Below, piece by piece: positions 1 to 9,624 of a stretch of 64,000 bases of DNA; position 1 is the stretch's first letter; each line of letters starts with the position of its first letter. Under the pieces are notes generated by a model. The model was given only the letters and a program-made list of their open reading frames with translations, ran no database searches and had not been told where the DNA came from. Position numbers and translations under genes: made by a program. Source of the stretch: Roseovarius sp. ZX-A-9 (GTDB taxonomy: Bacteria > Pseudomonadota > Alphaproteobacteria > Rhodobacterales > Rhodobacteraceae); assembly GCF_028369135.1 (NCBI RefSeq), contig NZ_JAPWHW010000008.1, positions 1-64,000 of the forward strand. Direction: 5' to 3'.

Positions 1-60
1 ATCGAATTGGCAAACGCACTCGTCCAGCAAAACCGCAAATGGACACCGAAAACAGCTTGA
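1..60 (+). CDS. C-terminal tail of an unidentified protein (partial, enters from left edge)
   Basis: Reading frame 1 is open from the first base and ends at a TGA at 58-60, giving 19 residues ending in KWTPKTA. It could be the end of a gene that starts outside the window. There is too little sequence to assign a family. The alternative is that it is non-coding, because a second frame is also open here. Confidence 0.3.
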   Translation: MELANALVQQNRKWTPKTA

Positions 61-189
61 TCAAGACGGATACTCTAGACGGTTTGTAAGATCAGATAAA
101 AAACGCTTTTGGAGATCGCAAGATGCCCCTGTTTTTCGGGGTATTTCGATGCCCTCTGAGGTACTACCCGCAAAGACCCCGAGCGCCGA

Positions 190-1323
190 TTACTCCGCCG
201 CTTTCTCGGCAGCACGCGTTTCGGCCTCGATCTGGGCCGCGCGGGTTTCCACCTGCTCGACGATATGCTCGATCATCGCCTCGTTGCTCAGCTTGTGGCT
301 CTGCTTGCCGGCCAGATAGACCATGCCGGACCCCGCGCCGCCGCCGGTAAAGCCGACATCGGTCATCAGCGCTTCGCCCGGCCCGTTGACGACACAGCCA
401 ATGATGCTCAGGCTCATCGGCGTCTTGATATGTTCCAGTCGCTTTTCCAGTGTCTCGACCGTCTTGATCACGTCGAAACCCTGCCGTGCGCAAGACGGGC
501 AGCTGATGATGTTGACGCCTCGATGCCGCAGGCCCAGCGATTTGAGAATCTCGAACCCCATCTTGACCTCTTCGACCGGGTCCGCCGACAGGCTCACGCG
601 AATGGTGTCGCCGATCCCCATCCACAGCAGGTTGCCCATGCCGATGGCCGATTTCACCGTGCCGCTGATCAGCCCGCCCGCCTCGGTGATGCCCAGATGG
701 ATGGGCGCGTCGGTGGCCTCGGCCAGTTGCTGATAGGCGGCGGCGGCCATGAACACGTCAGAGGCCTTCACGCTGATCTTGAATTCGTGAAAATCATTGT
801 CTTGCAGGATGCGGATATGCTCCAGCCCGCTTTCGACCATCGCGTCGGGGCACGGCTCTCCGTATTTTTCCAGCAGATGCTTTTCCAGACTACCCGCGTT
901 GACGCCAATCCGGATCGAACAGCCGTGATCACGCGCCGCTGCGATCACATCGCGCACGCGTTTGGGGTTGCCGATGTTTCCGGGGTTGATCCGCAGGCAG
1001 GCAGCGCCCGCCTCGGCGGCCTCGATGCCGCGTTTGTAGTGAAAATGGATATCCGCCACCAAAGGCACCGGGCTCTCACGCACGATATCCTTCAACGCCC
1101 GCGCCGAGGCCTCGTCGGGGACTGAAACGCGCACAATATCCGCGCCCGCATCCGCAGCGGCCTGGATCTGGGCAACGGTCGCGGCCACATCCGTGGTCGC
1201 GGTGTTGGTCATGGTCTGGACGCTGATTGGCGCATCTCCGCCAACGGGCACGCTGCCCACATGGATCTGGCGGCTTGTCCGGCGGTAAATGTTGCGCCAG
1301 GGGCGAATGTGGTTCAGCGACAT
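190..1323 (-). CDS. ispG: 4-hydroxy-3-methylbut-2-enyl diphosphate synthase (flavodoxin/ferredoxin type)
   Basis: IspG catalyses the penultimate step of the MEP isoprenoid pathway, converting MEcPP to HMBPP in the cytosol. The 377-residue protein has the usual bacterial length. The N-terminal TIM-barrel half carries a VQTMTN stretch near residue 36 and the DIHFHY motif near 91. The C-terminal half carries the 4Fe-4S ligands Cys275, Cys278 (SCPSC) and Cys310 ([10 protein letters not shown]), with Glu317 completing the site. It lies downstream of the RodZ-like gene on the same strand, 117 bases away. Nothing is missing or truncated. Confidence 0.96.
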   Translation of the reverse strand: MSLNHIRPWRNIYRRTSRQIHVGSVPVGGDAPISVQTMTNTATTDVAATVAQIQAAADAGADIVRVSVPDEASARALKDIVRESPVPLVADIHFHYKRGIEAAEAGAACLRINPGNIGNPKRVRDVIAAARDHGCSIRIGVNAGSLEKHLLEKYGEPCPDAMVESGLEHIRILQDNDFHEFKISVKASDVFMAAAAYQQLAEATDAPIHLGITEAGGLISGTVKSAIGMGNLLWMGIGDTIRVSLSADPVEEVKMGFEILKSLGLRHRGVNIISCPSCARQGFDVIKTVETLEKRLEHIKTPMSLSIIGCVVNGPGEALMTDVGFTGGGAGSGMVYLAGKQSHKLSNEAMIEHIVEQVETRAAQIEAETRAAEKAAE

Positions 1324-1440
1324 CGGTCAGGCTCCTCGCCTTACGGTTTCGGATTTGGGGCCAAGATGCCAAGATAAGGAGAGACGGCGCAAGCTTCAAT
1401 CGCCGTGACACCGAAAGCCAGTCTGGCCGCTATCCGCTGG

Positions 1441-2658
1441 TTATTGCTGTGGTTCCGTCAGTTCGGCCACGTAACGCGACAGATCCGAGTCCTGCGTGAG
1501 ATCGGCGACCTCGAGCATCTGGGTCAAATTGGCAGAGGCCAGCGCCAGATTGCTGGTGACAGAGCCACGCGGCCCGGCGGGCCCGAAATGCTGACCATTG
1601 ATGCGAAAATAGATCGCACCGGATTCGCCCACGCGCAGGGTTGGCGGCACCTCGGTGACGGGCACATCGTAACTGTCGCCAGCGTTCATGATCCCCTCGA
1701 AGATCACGCTGCCATCGGCGGCGCGAACACGCACCCAGGCCGGGCGTACCGCGACCATCTGCACACCGGGCGCCGGCGGGGCTACCACCTGCGGGCTGGA
1801 CGGGGAGGACTCGAGCGCCGCCGCGATCGCGGCATCGATTCCGGTCAGTGCCGGTGGGTTCGGAGCTTGCGGGATTGCGGCGGTCAGCGTGCCAAGCTGG
1901 CTCGGGTCCAGCGTCGAGATCGGCGCGTCGCGCGCAACCATCACGGGAACATCCAGCGCCTCGGGCCGATAGAGCCGATCCAGCGTTTCGTCCTGCGGCG
2001 CTGCGAAATTTCCGGCCAGTGTCGTCTGGGAGACCTGCCCTGACTGCGTCGCCTCAAGCGGGTCGAGATCGGCCAGAACACTCGGCGTATTTTCGACCGG
2101 CGCCACCTGTACGCGCTGCACTTCGGTCAACACGCTCCAGCCGCCATAGCCGATGGCCGCGATCAGTGCGACGAGAACCGCAACTGAGCCGACGGCACCC
2201 GGTTCGATCTGTGAAAACAGGCTTTCGGTCGCTGGCACGAACGGTGTGCTGGGCGATGTCAGCCGGTCATCGCCGCGCTTGGACTGCACGCGCGCGATGA
2301 GGTCATCATCCTTGCGCATCGACGACGCGGCCGCCGACATGCCATGCGCGGTGGAAAAGCCGCTTTCGGCGCAGAATGTTGCAAAGGCCCGATCCGGGTC
2401 CATGCCGAGATACCGGGCATAGGACCGCACGTAGCCGGGAATGAAACCGGGGGTATCAAAGGCATCGGGATCGGCATTCTCGATCGCGGCCACATAGCTG
2501 GCCTTGATCCTCAACTCGCGCTCGACATCCAGCAAGGATTTACCCAGCGTGGCACGCTCGCCCCGCATCAGATCGCCAAGCCGCAGTTCAAAGCTGTCAA
2601 AGCCCTGTGGCTCGACCTCTTTTACTTCGCTCTTGCGCGAAAACCGACGCAATTTCAT
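1441..2658 (-). CDS. RodZ-like membrane protein: N-terminal helix-turn-helix, C-terminal DUF4115
   Basis: The 405-residue protein has RodZ architecture. An Xre/Cro-type helix-turn-helix occupies about residues 25-90 (LGKSLLDVERELRI, then SYVAAIEN). A linker follows, then one transmembrane helix at about 175-200, a Pro/Ala-rich spacer and a C-terminal beta domain of DUF4115 type at about 300-385 (VRVRAADGSVIFEG ... YFRINGQ). In model bacteria RodZ links MreB to the elongation machinery. Membership of the domain family is clear, but the role in cell shape is inferred. It sits directly upstream of ispG on the same strand. Confidence 0.85.
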   Translation of the reverse strand: MKLRRFSRKSEVKEVEPQGFDSFELRLGDLMRGERATLGKSLLDVERELRIKASYVAAIENADPDAFDTPGFIPGYVRSYARYLGMDPDRAFATFCAESGFSTAHGMSAAASSMRKDDDLIARVQSKRGDDRLTSPSTPFVPATESLFSQIEPGAVGSVAVLVALIAAIGYGGWSVLTEVQRVQVAPVENTPSVLADLDPLEATQSGQVSQTTLAGNFAAPQDETLDRLYRPEALDVPVMVARDAPISTLDPSQLGTLTAAIPQAPNPPALTGIDAAIAAALESSPSSPQVVAPPAPGVQMVAVRPAWVRVRAADGSVIFEGIMNAGDSYDVPVTEVPPTLRVGESGAIYFRINGQHFGPAGPRGSVTSNLALASANLTQMLEVADLTQDSDLSRYVAELTEPQQ

Positions 2659-2768
2659 GCAACCTGCCCTTCGTCGTCAGAGCCTGTGGTTCGAGTCTTG
2701 ATTCGAACACTGCTCTTTTGTTACCCGATACAATACCACATGACGTTTTTCATTGCACGTGCCAAGCC

Positions 2769-3992
2769 TTAGGCTGACTGATCGGCACGATTCAGCGCAC
2801 ATTTCTGCCAAAGGGCATCCATCGCCCGGACCAGCCGATCAATATCGTCCGCCCCGTGCAAAGGCGACGGGGTAAAGCGCAAACGCTCGGTACCCCGTGG
2901 CACAGTGGGGTAGTTTATGGGCTGCACGTATAGGCTGTAATCTTCGAGCAATTTATCGCTCAAGTGCTTGGTATGGGTCGGGTCACCGACGATGACTGGC
3001 ACGATATGGCTGCCATGGTCGATCAGCGGCAGGCCCATCGCCTTGAGCCGGGTCTTGAGGATGCGGGCCTGGGTCTGATGCGCCGTCCGCAACGCCGAAT
3101 CGCGTTTCAGATTTGCAACACTCGCGGCGGCCCCGGCTGCCACCGCGGGGGAAAGCGACGAGGTAAAGATGAAGCCCGGCGCATAGGACCGGATGGCGTC
3201 GCACATCCGCGCCGAGGCCGCCACATAGCCCCCCATCACGCCAAATGCCTTGGCCAGAGTGCCGTTGATGATGTCGAGCCGTCCCATCAGCCCGTCACGT
3301 TCAGCGACGCCGCCACCGCGCGGGCCGTACATGCCCACGGCATGGACCTCGTCAATATAGGTCAGCGCGCCGAACTCGTCCGCCAGATCGCAGATCGCCT
3401 CGATCGGGCCGAAATCGCCATCCATCGAATAGATCGATTCAAACGCGATCAGCTTAGGGGCATGGGGGTCGTCGGCGGCCAGCAACTCTCGGAGATGCGC
3501 CACGTCGTTATGACGGAATATCCGCTTGGCGTTGCCATTGCGCCGGACACCTTCGATCATGCTGGCATGGTTCAGGGCGTCGGAATAGATGATCAGACCG
3601 GGAAACAATTTGGGCAGTGTGCTCAGGGTCGCGTCATTGGCGTTATAGGCGCTGGTAAAGAGCAGAGCCGCTTCCTTGGCGTGCAGATCGGCCAATTCAC
3701 GCTCCAGAGCCGTGTGATAGACCGTCGTGCCCGAAATGTTGCGTGTCCCGCCGGACCCCGCGCCGGTCGCCTCCAGCGCCTCGTGCATCGCCGCCAGAAC
3801 CTCCGGGTGCTGCCCCATCCCGAGATAGTCGTTGCCGCACCAGACTGTGATTGTACGTTCGGTGCCGTCGGGCCGCCGCCATGTCGCCTTCGGGAAATGC
3901 CCGTTGCGGCGCGCAATGTCGATGAATGTCCGGTATCGCCCCTCTTGGTGCAGCCGGTCTAGTGCCTGATCCAGTTTCGCCGAGTAATCCAA
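2769..3992 (-). CDS. hemA: 5-aminolevulinate synthase
   Basis: This PLP enzyme condenses glycine and succinyl-CoA to 5-aminolevulinate, the first step of haem (and bacteriochlorophyll) synthesis by the C4 pathway typical of alphaproteobacteria. The 407 residues match the family length. The glycine-rich [11 protein letters not shown] at about 80-90, the PLP-contacting YIDEVHAVG at about 212-220 and the Schiff-base lysine Lys248 in NGTLAKAFG are all present. The gene stands alone on the minus strand. The intergenic space to the M20 peptidase holds the divergent promoters, but I recognise no clear Fnr site in it. Confidence 0.97.
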   Translation of the reverse strand: MDYSAKLDQALDRLHQEGRYRTFIDIARRNGHFPKATWRRPDGTERTITVWCGNDYLGMGQHPEVLAAMHEALEATGAGSGGTRNISGTTVYHTALERELADLHAKEAALLFTSAYNANDATLSTLPKLFPGLIIYSDALNHASMIEGVRRNGNAKRIFRHNDVAHLRELLAADDPHAPKLIAFESIYSMDGDFGPIEAICDLADEFGALTYIDEVHAVGMYGPRGGGVAERDGLMGRLDIINGTLAKAFGVMGGYVAASARMCDAIRSYAPGFIFTSSLSPAVAAGAAASVANLKRDSALRTAHQTQARILKTRLKAMGLPLIDHGSHIVPVIVGDPTHTKHLSDKLLEDYSLYVQPINYPTVPRGTERLRFTPSPLHGADDIDRLVRAMDALWQKCALNRADQSA

Positions 3993-4188
3993 CGGCTCTC
4001 CTCCTCTTGCCCGTTTACGACCTTGCCGCAGGGGTTTTCTACCCTGTGCCGCCGCATATAGGCCACATGCCGCCGTCGTAACAGATTACAAATTGCCGCG
4101 ACTGGCATCTGCACCTGCGCAACCCGCTGGACAGCACCGCAGCGCCTGTTACGGTCGGTGCCAAATTATCCCAAAGCGAGGTTCCACC

Positions 4189-5562
4189 ATGTCACTGGAC
4201 GCTGTTCTGTCCCGCATAGACGACCAACTGCCGGATGCGCTTGAGCGGCTGCAGGCGCTGCTCCGCATCCCGTCCATCTCGACCGACCCGGCCTATGCGA
4301 AGGACTGCCGGGCCGCGGCCGATTGGCTGGTCGCCGATTTGCAAGCTATCGGCATCGACGCCCGCAGGCGCGACACGCCGGGTCATCCGATGGTCGTGGG
4401 CCATGTGCCGGGCGACGGGCCTCATCTGCTGTTCTACGGGCATTACGACGTGCAGCCGGTCGATCCGCTGGAACTGTGGAAGACCGACCCGTTTGATCCT
4501 CAGATCGAGGATACGCCCAAGGGCAAGGTGATCCGTGCCCGAGGCGCCGGTGACGACAAGGGGCAGTTGATGACCTTTGTCGAGGCATGCCGCGCGTGGA
4601 AAGAGGTGCATGGCACCCTGCCCTGCGCCATCACCTTCTTTTTCGAGGGTGAAGAGGAATCAGGATCGCCGTCGCTGGTGCCGTTCATGCAGGAAAATGC
4701 CGATGAACTGCGCGCCGATCTGGCGCTGATCTGCGACACCGGCATGTTCCAGTCGAAAACACCCGCGATCGTCACGATGTTGCGCGGCATGGTCACCGAA
4801 GAAGTCACCATCAAGGGACCCGATGTCGATCTGCATTCGGGCTTTTTCGGCGGGCTGGCCGCCAATCCGATCCACGTTCTGGGTGGTATCGTCGCCGGGT
4901 TGCACGACAAAACCGGCCGCGTCACGCTGCCCGGTTTCTACGATGGCATTCCCGATCTGGACCCGGAGATGCGCGCGCAATGGCACGGGCTGGGCTTTGA
5001 TCATGCGACGTTTCTGGGCGATGTCGGCCTGAAAATCCCTGCCGGTGAACAGGACCGCACGCCGCTGGAAATGATCTGGTCGCGTCCCACCGCCGAAGTG
5101 AACGGCATCTGGGGCGGATATACCGGTGCCGGGTTCAAGACCGTGTTGCCGGCCGAGGCCCATGCCAAGATCAGCTTTCGCTTGGTCGAAGGCCAGGACC
5201 CGGACCGCATCCGCGAAGCTTTCCGCGCCTATGTGACCGCGCAACTGCCCGGCGACGTCAGGGCAGAATTTCATACCCATGGCGGCAGCAGCGCCTCGGT
5301 CATGAAAACCTCTGACCCGGCATTCGAGGCGGCGCGCAAGGCACTCAGCGATGAATGGCCCGAAGAAGCAGCCTATGTTGGATGTGGTGGCTCGATCCCG
5401 ATTGCCGGCCATTTCGGCGAGGTACTGGGCATGAATGCGCTGCTGATCGGCTTTGGCAAGGACGACGACGCGATCCATTCGCCGAACGAAAAATACGATC
5501 TGGAGAGTTTTCACAAGGGCACGCGCAGCTGGGCACGGATACTGGACGCGCTGGTCAGCTAG
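4189..5562 (+). CDS. M20 family metallo-dipeptidase
   Basis: Predicted cytosolic zinc dipeptidase or deacylase of 457 residues. The di-zinc site is visible as FYGHYDVQP near residue 83 (His and catalytic Asp), GAGDDKGQ near 120, the catalytic EGEEESGS near 152 and ICDTG near 182. Upstream in-frame codons exist back to 4093, but ATG 4189 is chosen because family homology begins with MSLDAVLSRID and an AAAGCGAGG stretch precedes it. The lid/dimerisation domain lies at about 200-360. The substrate cannot be read from sequence. A GC-rich hairpin follows the stop. Confidence 0.9.
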   Translation: MSLDAVLSRIDDQLPDALERLQALLRIPSISTDPAYAKDCRAAADWLVADLQAIGIDARRRDTPGHPMVVGHVPGDGPHLLFYGHYDVQPVDPLELWKTDPFDPQIEDTPKGKVIRARGAGDDKGQLMTFVEACRAWKEVHGTLPCAITFFFEGEEESGSPSLVPFMQENADELRADLALICDTGMFQSKTPAIVTMLRGMVTEEVTIKGPDVDLHSGFFGGLAANPIHVLGGIVAGLHDKTGRVTLPGFYDGIPDLDPEMRAQWHGLGFDHATFLGDVGLKIPAGEQDRTPLEMIWSRPTAEVNGIWGGYTGAGFKTVLPAEAHAKISFRLVEGQDPDRIREAFRAYVTAQLPGDVRAEFHTHGGSSASVMKTSDPAFEAARKALSDEWPEEAAYVGCGGSIPIAGHFGEVLGMNALLIGFGKDDDAIHSPNEKYDLESFHKGTRSWARILDALVS

Positions 5563-5580
5563 GCCGGGTTTCGGCCCGGC
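5563..5580 (+). terminator. Weak hairpin after the M20 peptidase
   Basis: GCCGGG (5563-5568) pairs with CCCGGC (5575-5580) across a 6-base loop directly after the peptidase stop. No T-run follows, so if it terminates transcription it is not a canonical intrinsic terminator. Confidence 0.35.
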
Positions 5581-5701
5581 ACGCGCCGACCGTAGCCGGG
5601 CCTCTATACGGACTGCGAGATTTGCGACCTATCCACCGTCTGCGGCGCGTGGGGCCTGAAACCGTTTGCCGTGCCAAGGCCGCAGGGCTAGCCTGCCGCT
5701 C

Positions 5702-6568
5702 ATGATAACCGGTTTCACCGACCACAGCGTTGTCTTGAACGGCATCGAGATCACCTATTCGGCGGGCGGCGACGGCCCGCCGCTATTGCTGTTGCACGGC
5801 TTTCCGCAGACCCGCGCCATGTGGGCAGTGATCGCGCCCGCACTGGCCCGAACCCACCGGGTTATCTGCCCCGATCTGCGCGGTTACGGGGCCAGCGGCA
5901 AACCGCAGGACGTGGCCGATTACAGCTTTCGCCACATGGCCGCAGACCAGCGCGCGCTGATGGCGCATCTGGGGTACACCCGCTTTGCCGTCGCCGCGCA
6001 TGACCGGGGCGCGAGGGTGGCGCACCGGCTCTGCCTTGACGCGCCCGAGGCCGTCCGCCGAGTGGCGTTGTTGGATATCGTGCCCACGCACCACCTGCTG
6101 AGCGATCTGCGCCGGGATGTGGCGGCGGCCTATTACCACTGGTTCTTTCTGGCCCAGCCTGCCCCCTTGCCCGAGACCCTGATCGGCCATGACCCGGATG
6201 CGTATTTCCAGTCCTGCCTGCTGGGCTGGGGCGGCTCGAACATGGATGAGTTCGACGCCGGGCAACTGGCCGCCTATCGCGCAGCCTGGCGCGACCCGGA
6301 GACAATCCGCGGCATGTGCAACGATTACCGGGCAGCGCTGACGCATGATTTCGACGACGATGCGGCCGATCTCGGCGCGCAGATCACCTGCCCGGCGCTC
6401 ATTCTCTATGGCGCGGACGGCGTGATGGCGCGCGCCTATGACGTGCCTGGGATCTGGGCGCGGTTTTGTACGGACATGCAGGCCAGCGCGGTCGCAGGCG
6501 GGCATTTCTTTGTCGACACCAATCCGGACGATACGTTGCAGGCCCTTGCCGCGTTTCTTGCCACCTAG
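5702..6568 (+). CDS. Alpha/beta hydrolase, probable fluoroacetate (haloacetate) dehalogenase
   Basis: The 288-residue alpha/beta hydrolase has an HGFPQTR oxyanion-side loop and the nucleophile motif AHDRGARVAHR. Aligned by eye with the Rhodopseudomonas fluoroacetate dehalogenase RPA1163, Asp101, Arg102, Arg105, Asp125, His146 and Trp147 fall at a constant offset of nine from its Asp110, Arg111, Arg114, Asp134, His155 and Trp156. Tyr209 and His268 can serve as the remaining halide-pocket and catalytic residues. Those residues hydrolyse the C-F or C-Cl bond and bind the carboxylate. ATG 5702 is preferred to 5666 because the family starts close to the first beta strand. Activity is inferred, and a general epoxide-hydrolase-like enzyme is the alternative. 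Confidence 0.82.
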   Translation: MITGFTDHSVVLNGIEITYSAGGDGPPLLLLHGFPQTRAMWAVIAPALARTHRVICPDLRGYGASGKPQDVADYSFRHMAADQRALMAHLGYTRFAVAAHDRGARVAHRLCLDAPEAVRRVALLDIVPTHHLLSDLRRDVAAAYYHWFFLAQPAPLPETLIGHDPDAYFQSCLLGWGGSNMDEFDAGQLAAYRAAWRDPETIRGMCNDYRAALTHDFDDDAADLGAQITCPALILYGADGVMARAYDVPGIWARFCTDMQASAVAGGHFFVDTNPDDTLQALAAFLAT

Positions 6569-6590
6569 TGGCGTGTGCCGCAGGCCCCGC

Positions 6591-7004
6591 TCAGGGCGCT
6601 TTCTCCACCGCGCCACCCGCCTTGACCCAGTCGGAAAACCCGTCCTTGAGATGCGCCGCGTCAAAGCCCATGTCCTGCAGCGTTGCCACCGTCAGCGCAG
6701 ACCGCCAGCCCGACGCGCAGTGAAAGACATATCTTTTGCCCGGCTGGGCAAAGACTTCCTTGTGGTAGGGGCTGTCGGGATCAACCCAGAATTCTATCAT
6801 GCCGCGCGGCGCATGCACGCTGCCGGGGATGAACCCGACGCGCTGACGCTCACGAATATCGCGGATATCAACGATCACGACATCCGGGTCGTTCTGCGCC
6901 GCGATCAGCTCATCAGTCTCGATTTCGCGGATCCGGGCACGGGCCGCTGCAACCATGTCCGCGGCGGTTGAGGTGAGTTTCTGCATGGGGGTCTCCTTTG
7001 GCAC
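6591..7004 (-). CDS. Single-domain rhodanese-like protein
   Basis: A 137-residue cytoplasmic protein with one rhodanese fold (DVVIVDIRDIRERQRVGFIPGSVHAPRG) and an active-site cysteine in FHCASGWRSA. Such proteins carry sulfane sulfur as a cysteine persulfide, and the acceptor is unknown. It has no signal peptide. It is convergent with the dehalogenase gene (22-base gap) and divergent from the FAD oxidoreductase at 7078. Confidence 0.88.
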   Translation of the reverse strand: MPKETPMQKLTSTAADMVAAARARIREIETDELIAAQNDPDVVIVDIRDIRERQRVGFIPGSVHAPRGMIEFWVDPDSPYHKEVFAQPGKRYVFHCASGWRSALTVATLQDMGFDAAHLKDGFSDWVKAGGAVEKAP

Positions 7005-7077
7005 TCACAGAGCGTGACACGGCCCGAAATCTGGTGCAACCATCCCACCGAACACCGTCAAAGAAGGATGATCCGAC

Positions 7078-8349
7078 GTGACCGCTACCGAGCCGCCCTC
7101 ACACTGGAAAATTTCCACCGAAGAACCTGCCGTGACCGGAGAATACGCCGGTGACACAACGACCGAACTGGCCATTGTCGGTGGTGGCTTTACCGGCCTT
7201 TCCGCAGCCCTGCATGCCACACAGGCCGGAATGGCCTGCCATGTTCTGGAGGCGCAGGCCATCGGCTATGGCGGTTCGGGCCGCAATGTCGGGCTGGTGA
7301 ATGCCGGGCTTTGGCTGCCGCCACAGGTCTGCCGCGCCCGGTTGGGCGAAGAGACAGGCGCGCGGCTGGTGCAAATGCTGGGCGAGGCGCCGAACATCGT
7401 GTTCAACCTGATCGAGCGCCACCAGATGCGCTGCGAGGCAACGCGCAAGGGCACGATCCACGCCGCCCGAAGCGCGGGCCACATGGCGGATCTGAGCGCC
7501 CGCGCCGAGGAATGGCAACGTCTCGGCGCCCCGGTGACCCTGCTGTCGCGCGACGAAGCCATTGCGAGGATCGGCACGCCCGCCGTGCATGGCGGATTGT
7601 TCGATGCCCGCGCCGGAACCATCAATCCGCTGGGATACGCGCGTGGGTTGGCCCGCGCAGCGCGCGCGGCCGGAGCCGTGATCAGCACCGGCACGCCGGT
7701 CTTGGCGCTCGACCGCGACGGCGATCACTGGCGGCTGCAAACACCTTCCGGCACGCTGCGCGCACGCCATGTTCTGCTGTGCACGAATGCCTATACCGAC
7801 GCGCTCTGGCCCGGGCTCCGCCAATGCTTCTCGCCGATCCGGTACTTTCAGCTTGTGAGCGCCCCGATGGGCGCACAGGCGGCACATATCCTGCCCGGTG
7901 GCGAAGGGATGTGGGACACCGGGACGATCATGTTCTCGCTCAGGCGCGACGCCAAGGGATGCATCTGTGTCGGCTCCATGGGGTCGGTCATCGGCGGCGC
8001 GAGCGGGTTGTCGCACCGCTGGGCCACGCGCCAGATGCGTCGGCTGTTTCCCGAACTCGGTCAGGTGCGCTTCGAGACGGCCTGGCACGGACGGATTGCA
8101 ATGACCCCCGATCACCTGCCGCGAATCTACCGACTGGCGGAGAACCTCTATGCGCCGATTGGCTATAACGGGCGCGGGATCGGCCCCGGTACAGTCTTCG
8201 GGGCCGCATTGGCGGCATCGTTGACCGGCGGCGGGCCGGACGCGCTGCCCCTGCCCGCGACGACACCGCAAAAGGTGCGTGCCGGTACGCTCAAAAGCAT
8301 GGCATTCGAGGCAGCATTCACTGCAAATCAGCTCTACCGCAGCCTCTGA
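7078..8349 (+). CDS. FAD-dependent amine oxidoreductase (DAO family, PuuB-like)
   Basis: A 423-residue flavoenzyme of the D-amino-acid-oxidase fold. The N-terminal dinucleotide-binding motif is AIVGGGFTGLSAA near residues 29-41, followed by GYGGSGRNVG near 63-72, the hallmark of the PuuB/gamma-glutamylputrescine-oxidase-like branch. The C-terminal FAD-binding GYNGRGIGPGT lies near 362. It starts at GTG 7078 with a GAAGGA ribosome site about ten bases upstream. It probably oxidises a secondary or primary amine. The four amine/amide enzymes downstream suggest a related substrate, but the 150-base gap means it need not be co-transcribed with them. Confidence 0.8.
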   Translation: MTATEPPSHWKISTEEPAVTGEYAGDTTTELAIVGGGFTGLSAALHATQAGMACHVLEAQAIGYGGSGRNVGLVNAGLWLPPQVCRARLGEETGARLVQMLGEAPNIVFNLIERHQMRCEATRKGTIHAARSAGHMADLSARAEEWQRLGAPVTLLSRDEAIARIGTPAVHGGLFDARAGTINPLGYARGLARAARAAGAVISTGTPVLALDRDGDHWRLQTPSGTLRARHVLLCTNAYTDALWPGLRQCFSPIRYFQLVSAPMGAQAAHILPGGEGMWDTGTIMFSLRRDAKGCICVGSMGSVIGGASGLSHRWATRQMRRLFPELGQVRFETAWHGRIAMTPDHLPRIYRLAENLYAPIGYNGRGIGPGTVFGAALAASLTGGGPDALPLPATTPQKVRAGTLKSMAFEAAFTANQLYRSL

Positions 8350-8498
8350 TGCGCCCTTTGACGCAACGTTCCGTGGCATGGATCCATGACCTGTTGTTAT
8401 TCCAGAACCTATCGGCGTAAGGTGGTCGAGCCCGAACGAACAGGCCCGCGCAAATGCGCGGCAAGGGGCAAGTGAAACGCGCTAGGAGAGCTGGATAC

Positions 8499-9533
8499 AT
8501 GACGCCTTTCGCCGTCGCCGGGGTGCAGATGTACGTGAATGCATTGCAACCGAATGTGGACGGGATGATCCACCGGATCGATATACTGATGGGCCGCTTC
8601 CCCTGGACACAGATGGTTCTGTTTTCGGAGCTTGCGCCATACGGGCCACTGCCGAAATTTTCGCTGCCACTGCGCAACGAAACGCTCGACCGGTTCCGCG
8701 AAGCCGCGCTCAAGCACAATATCTGGCTGATACCAGGCTCGATGTTCGAGACGGCCGAAGACGGGCGCATCTACAACACCTCCACCGTGATCAACCCGGC
8801 CGGAGAAATCGTCGCCCACTATCGCAAGATGTTCCCGTTCCGCCCTTACGAGGTCGGGATCGAGGCCGGAACCGAGTTCTGCATCTTCGACGTGCCCGAG
8901 GTGGGCCGCTTCGGGCTGTCGATCTGCTATGATATCTGGTTCCCCGAAACCACCCGCCAGTTGACAAGCCAGGGGGTCGAGGTGCTTCTGCATCCGGTGC
9001 TGACCGGCACCACCGACCGCGACGCGGAACTGTCCATCGCCCGCGCCACCGCGGCACAGTTCCAGTGCTACGTGGTGGATGTGAACGGGCTTGGAGCGGG
9101 CGGCGTCGGCAAATCCTGCGTCATCGACCCATCGGCCACCGTGCTGCACCAATCGGCGGGCCAGGAGGACATGTTCCCGATCGAGATGGACCTTGACCAC
9201 GTGCGGCGTCAGCGCGAAGCGGGCCTGAAGGGGCTGGGACAAGTGCTCAAGAGCTTCCGCGACCGTTCGGTCGATTTCTCGGTCTATGACCGCACCAGTG
9301 GCACCGATGCCTATCTGCACTCGCTCGGCCCGCTGGAGATTCCCAAACAGGGCTCGCGCGCTGGTATGCGTGGCGAAGAAGGGCAGGACGTGCTGCCGGC
9401 GCCGCATACAGATGGCTCGATAGCCAGCGTCACTGAAGCCGCAAAAGGGGTGCCGAACGCCAACGCGCCGCTACAGGAAACCACGGAACAATCAACACAC
9501 GACGAGAGGGAGACAGCGCCCTACACCGTCTGA
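8499..9533 (+). CDS. Carbon-nitrogen hydrolase (nitrilase superfamily amidase)
   Basis: A 344-residue member of the nitrilase superfamily with a complete Glu44 (FSELAPYG), Lys110 (HYRKMFPF), Cys143 (SICYDIWFPE) triad, so a C-N amide or carbamoyl hydrolase is expected rather than a pseudoenzyme. After the catalytic domain, from about residue 290, there is a low-complexity polar tail of roughly 50 residues. ATG 8499 is chosen for the AGGAG ribosome site nine bases upstream. It is the first gene of the decarboxylase/ATP-grasp/C45 set. The substrate is unknown and it differs clearly from the AguB in this window. Confidence 0.85.
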   Translation: MTPFAVAGVQMYVNALQPNVDGMIHRIDILMGRFPWTQMVLFSELAPYGPLPKFSLPLRNETLDRFREAALKHNIWLIPGSMFETAEDGRIYNTSTVINPAGEIVAHYRKMFPFRPYEVGIEAGTEFCIFDVPEVGRFGLSICYDIWFPETTRQLTSQGVEVLLHPVLTGTTDRDAELSIARATAAQFQCYVVDVNGLGAGGVGKSCVIDPSATVLHQSAGQEDMFPIEMDLDHVRRQREAGLKGLGQVLKSFRDRSVDFSVYDRTSGTDAYLHSLGPLEIPKQGSRAGMRGEEGQDVLPAPHTDGSIASVTEAAKGVPNANAPLQETTEQSTHDERETAPYTV

Positions 9534-9550
9534 CATAATAAATAAAAATA

Positions 9551-9603
9551 GCGGCCGATCATCGACTGCCTGCGCCAAGACATGTGCAATTTAGGTCGGC
9601 TGC
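9551..9603 (+). promoter_or_regulatory. Leader hairpin before the decarboxylase gene
   Basis: In the 91-base gap before the decarboxylase, GCGGCCGA (9551-9558) can pair with TCGGCTGC (9596-9603), 8 bp with one G-U, closing a 37-base loop. An A/T-rich stretch just upstream could hold a -10 element. The stem ends about 20 bases before the start codon. It could be a leader that controls decarboxylase expression, or chance. Confidence 0.3.
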
Positions 9604-9624
9604 ATAACAGCGGGGACTAAATCT

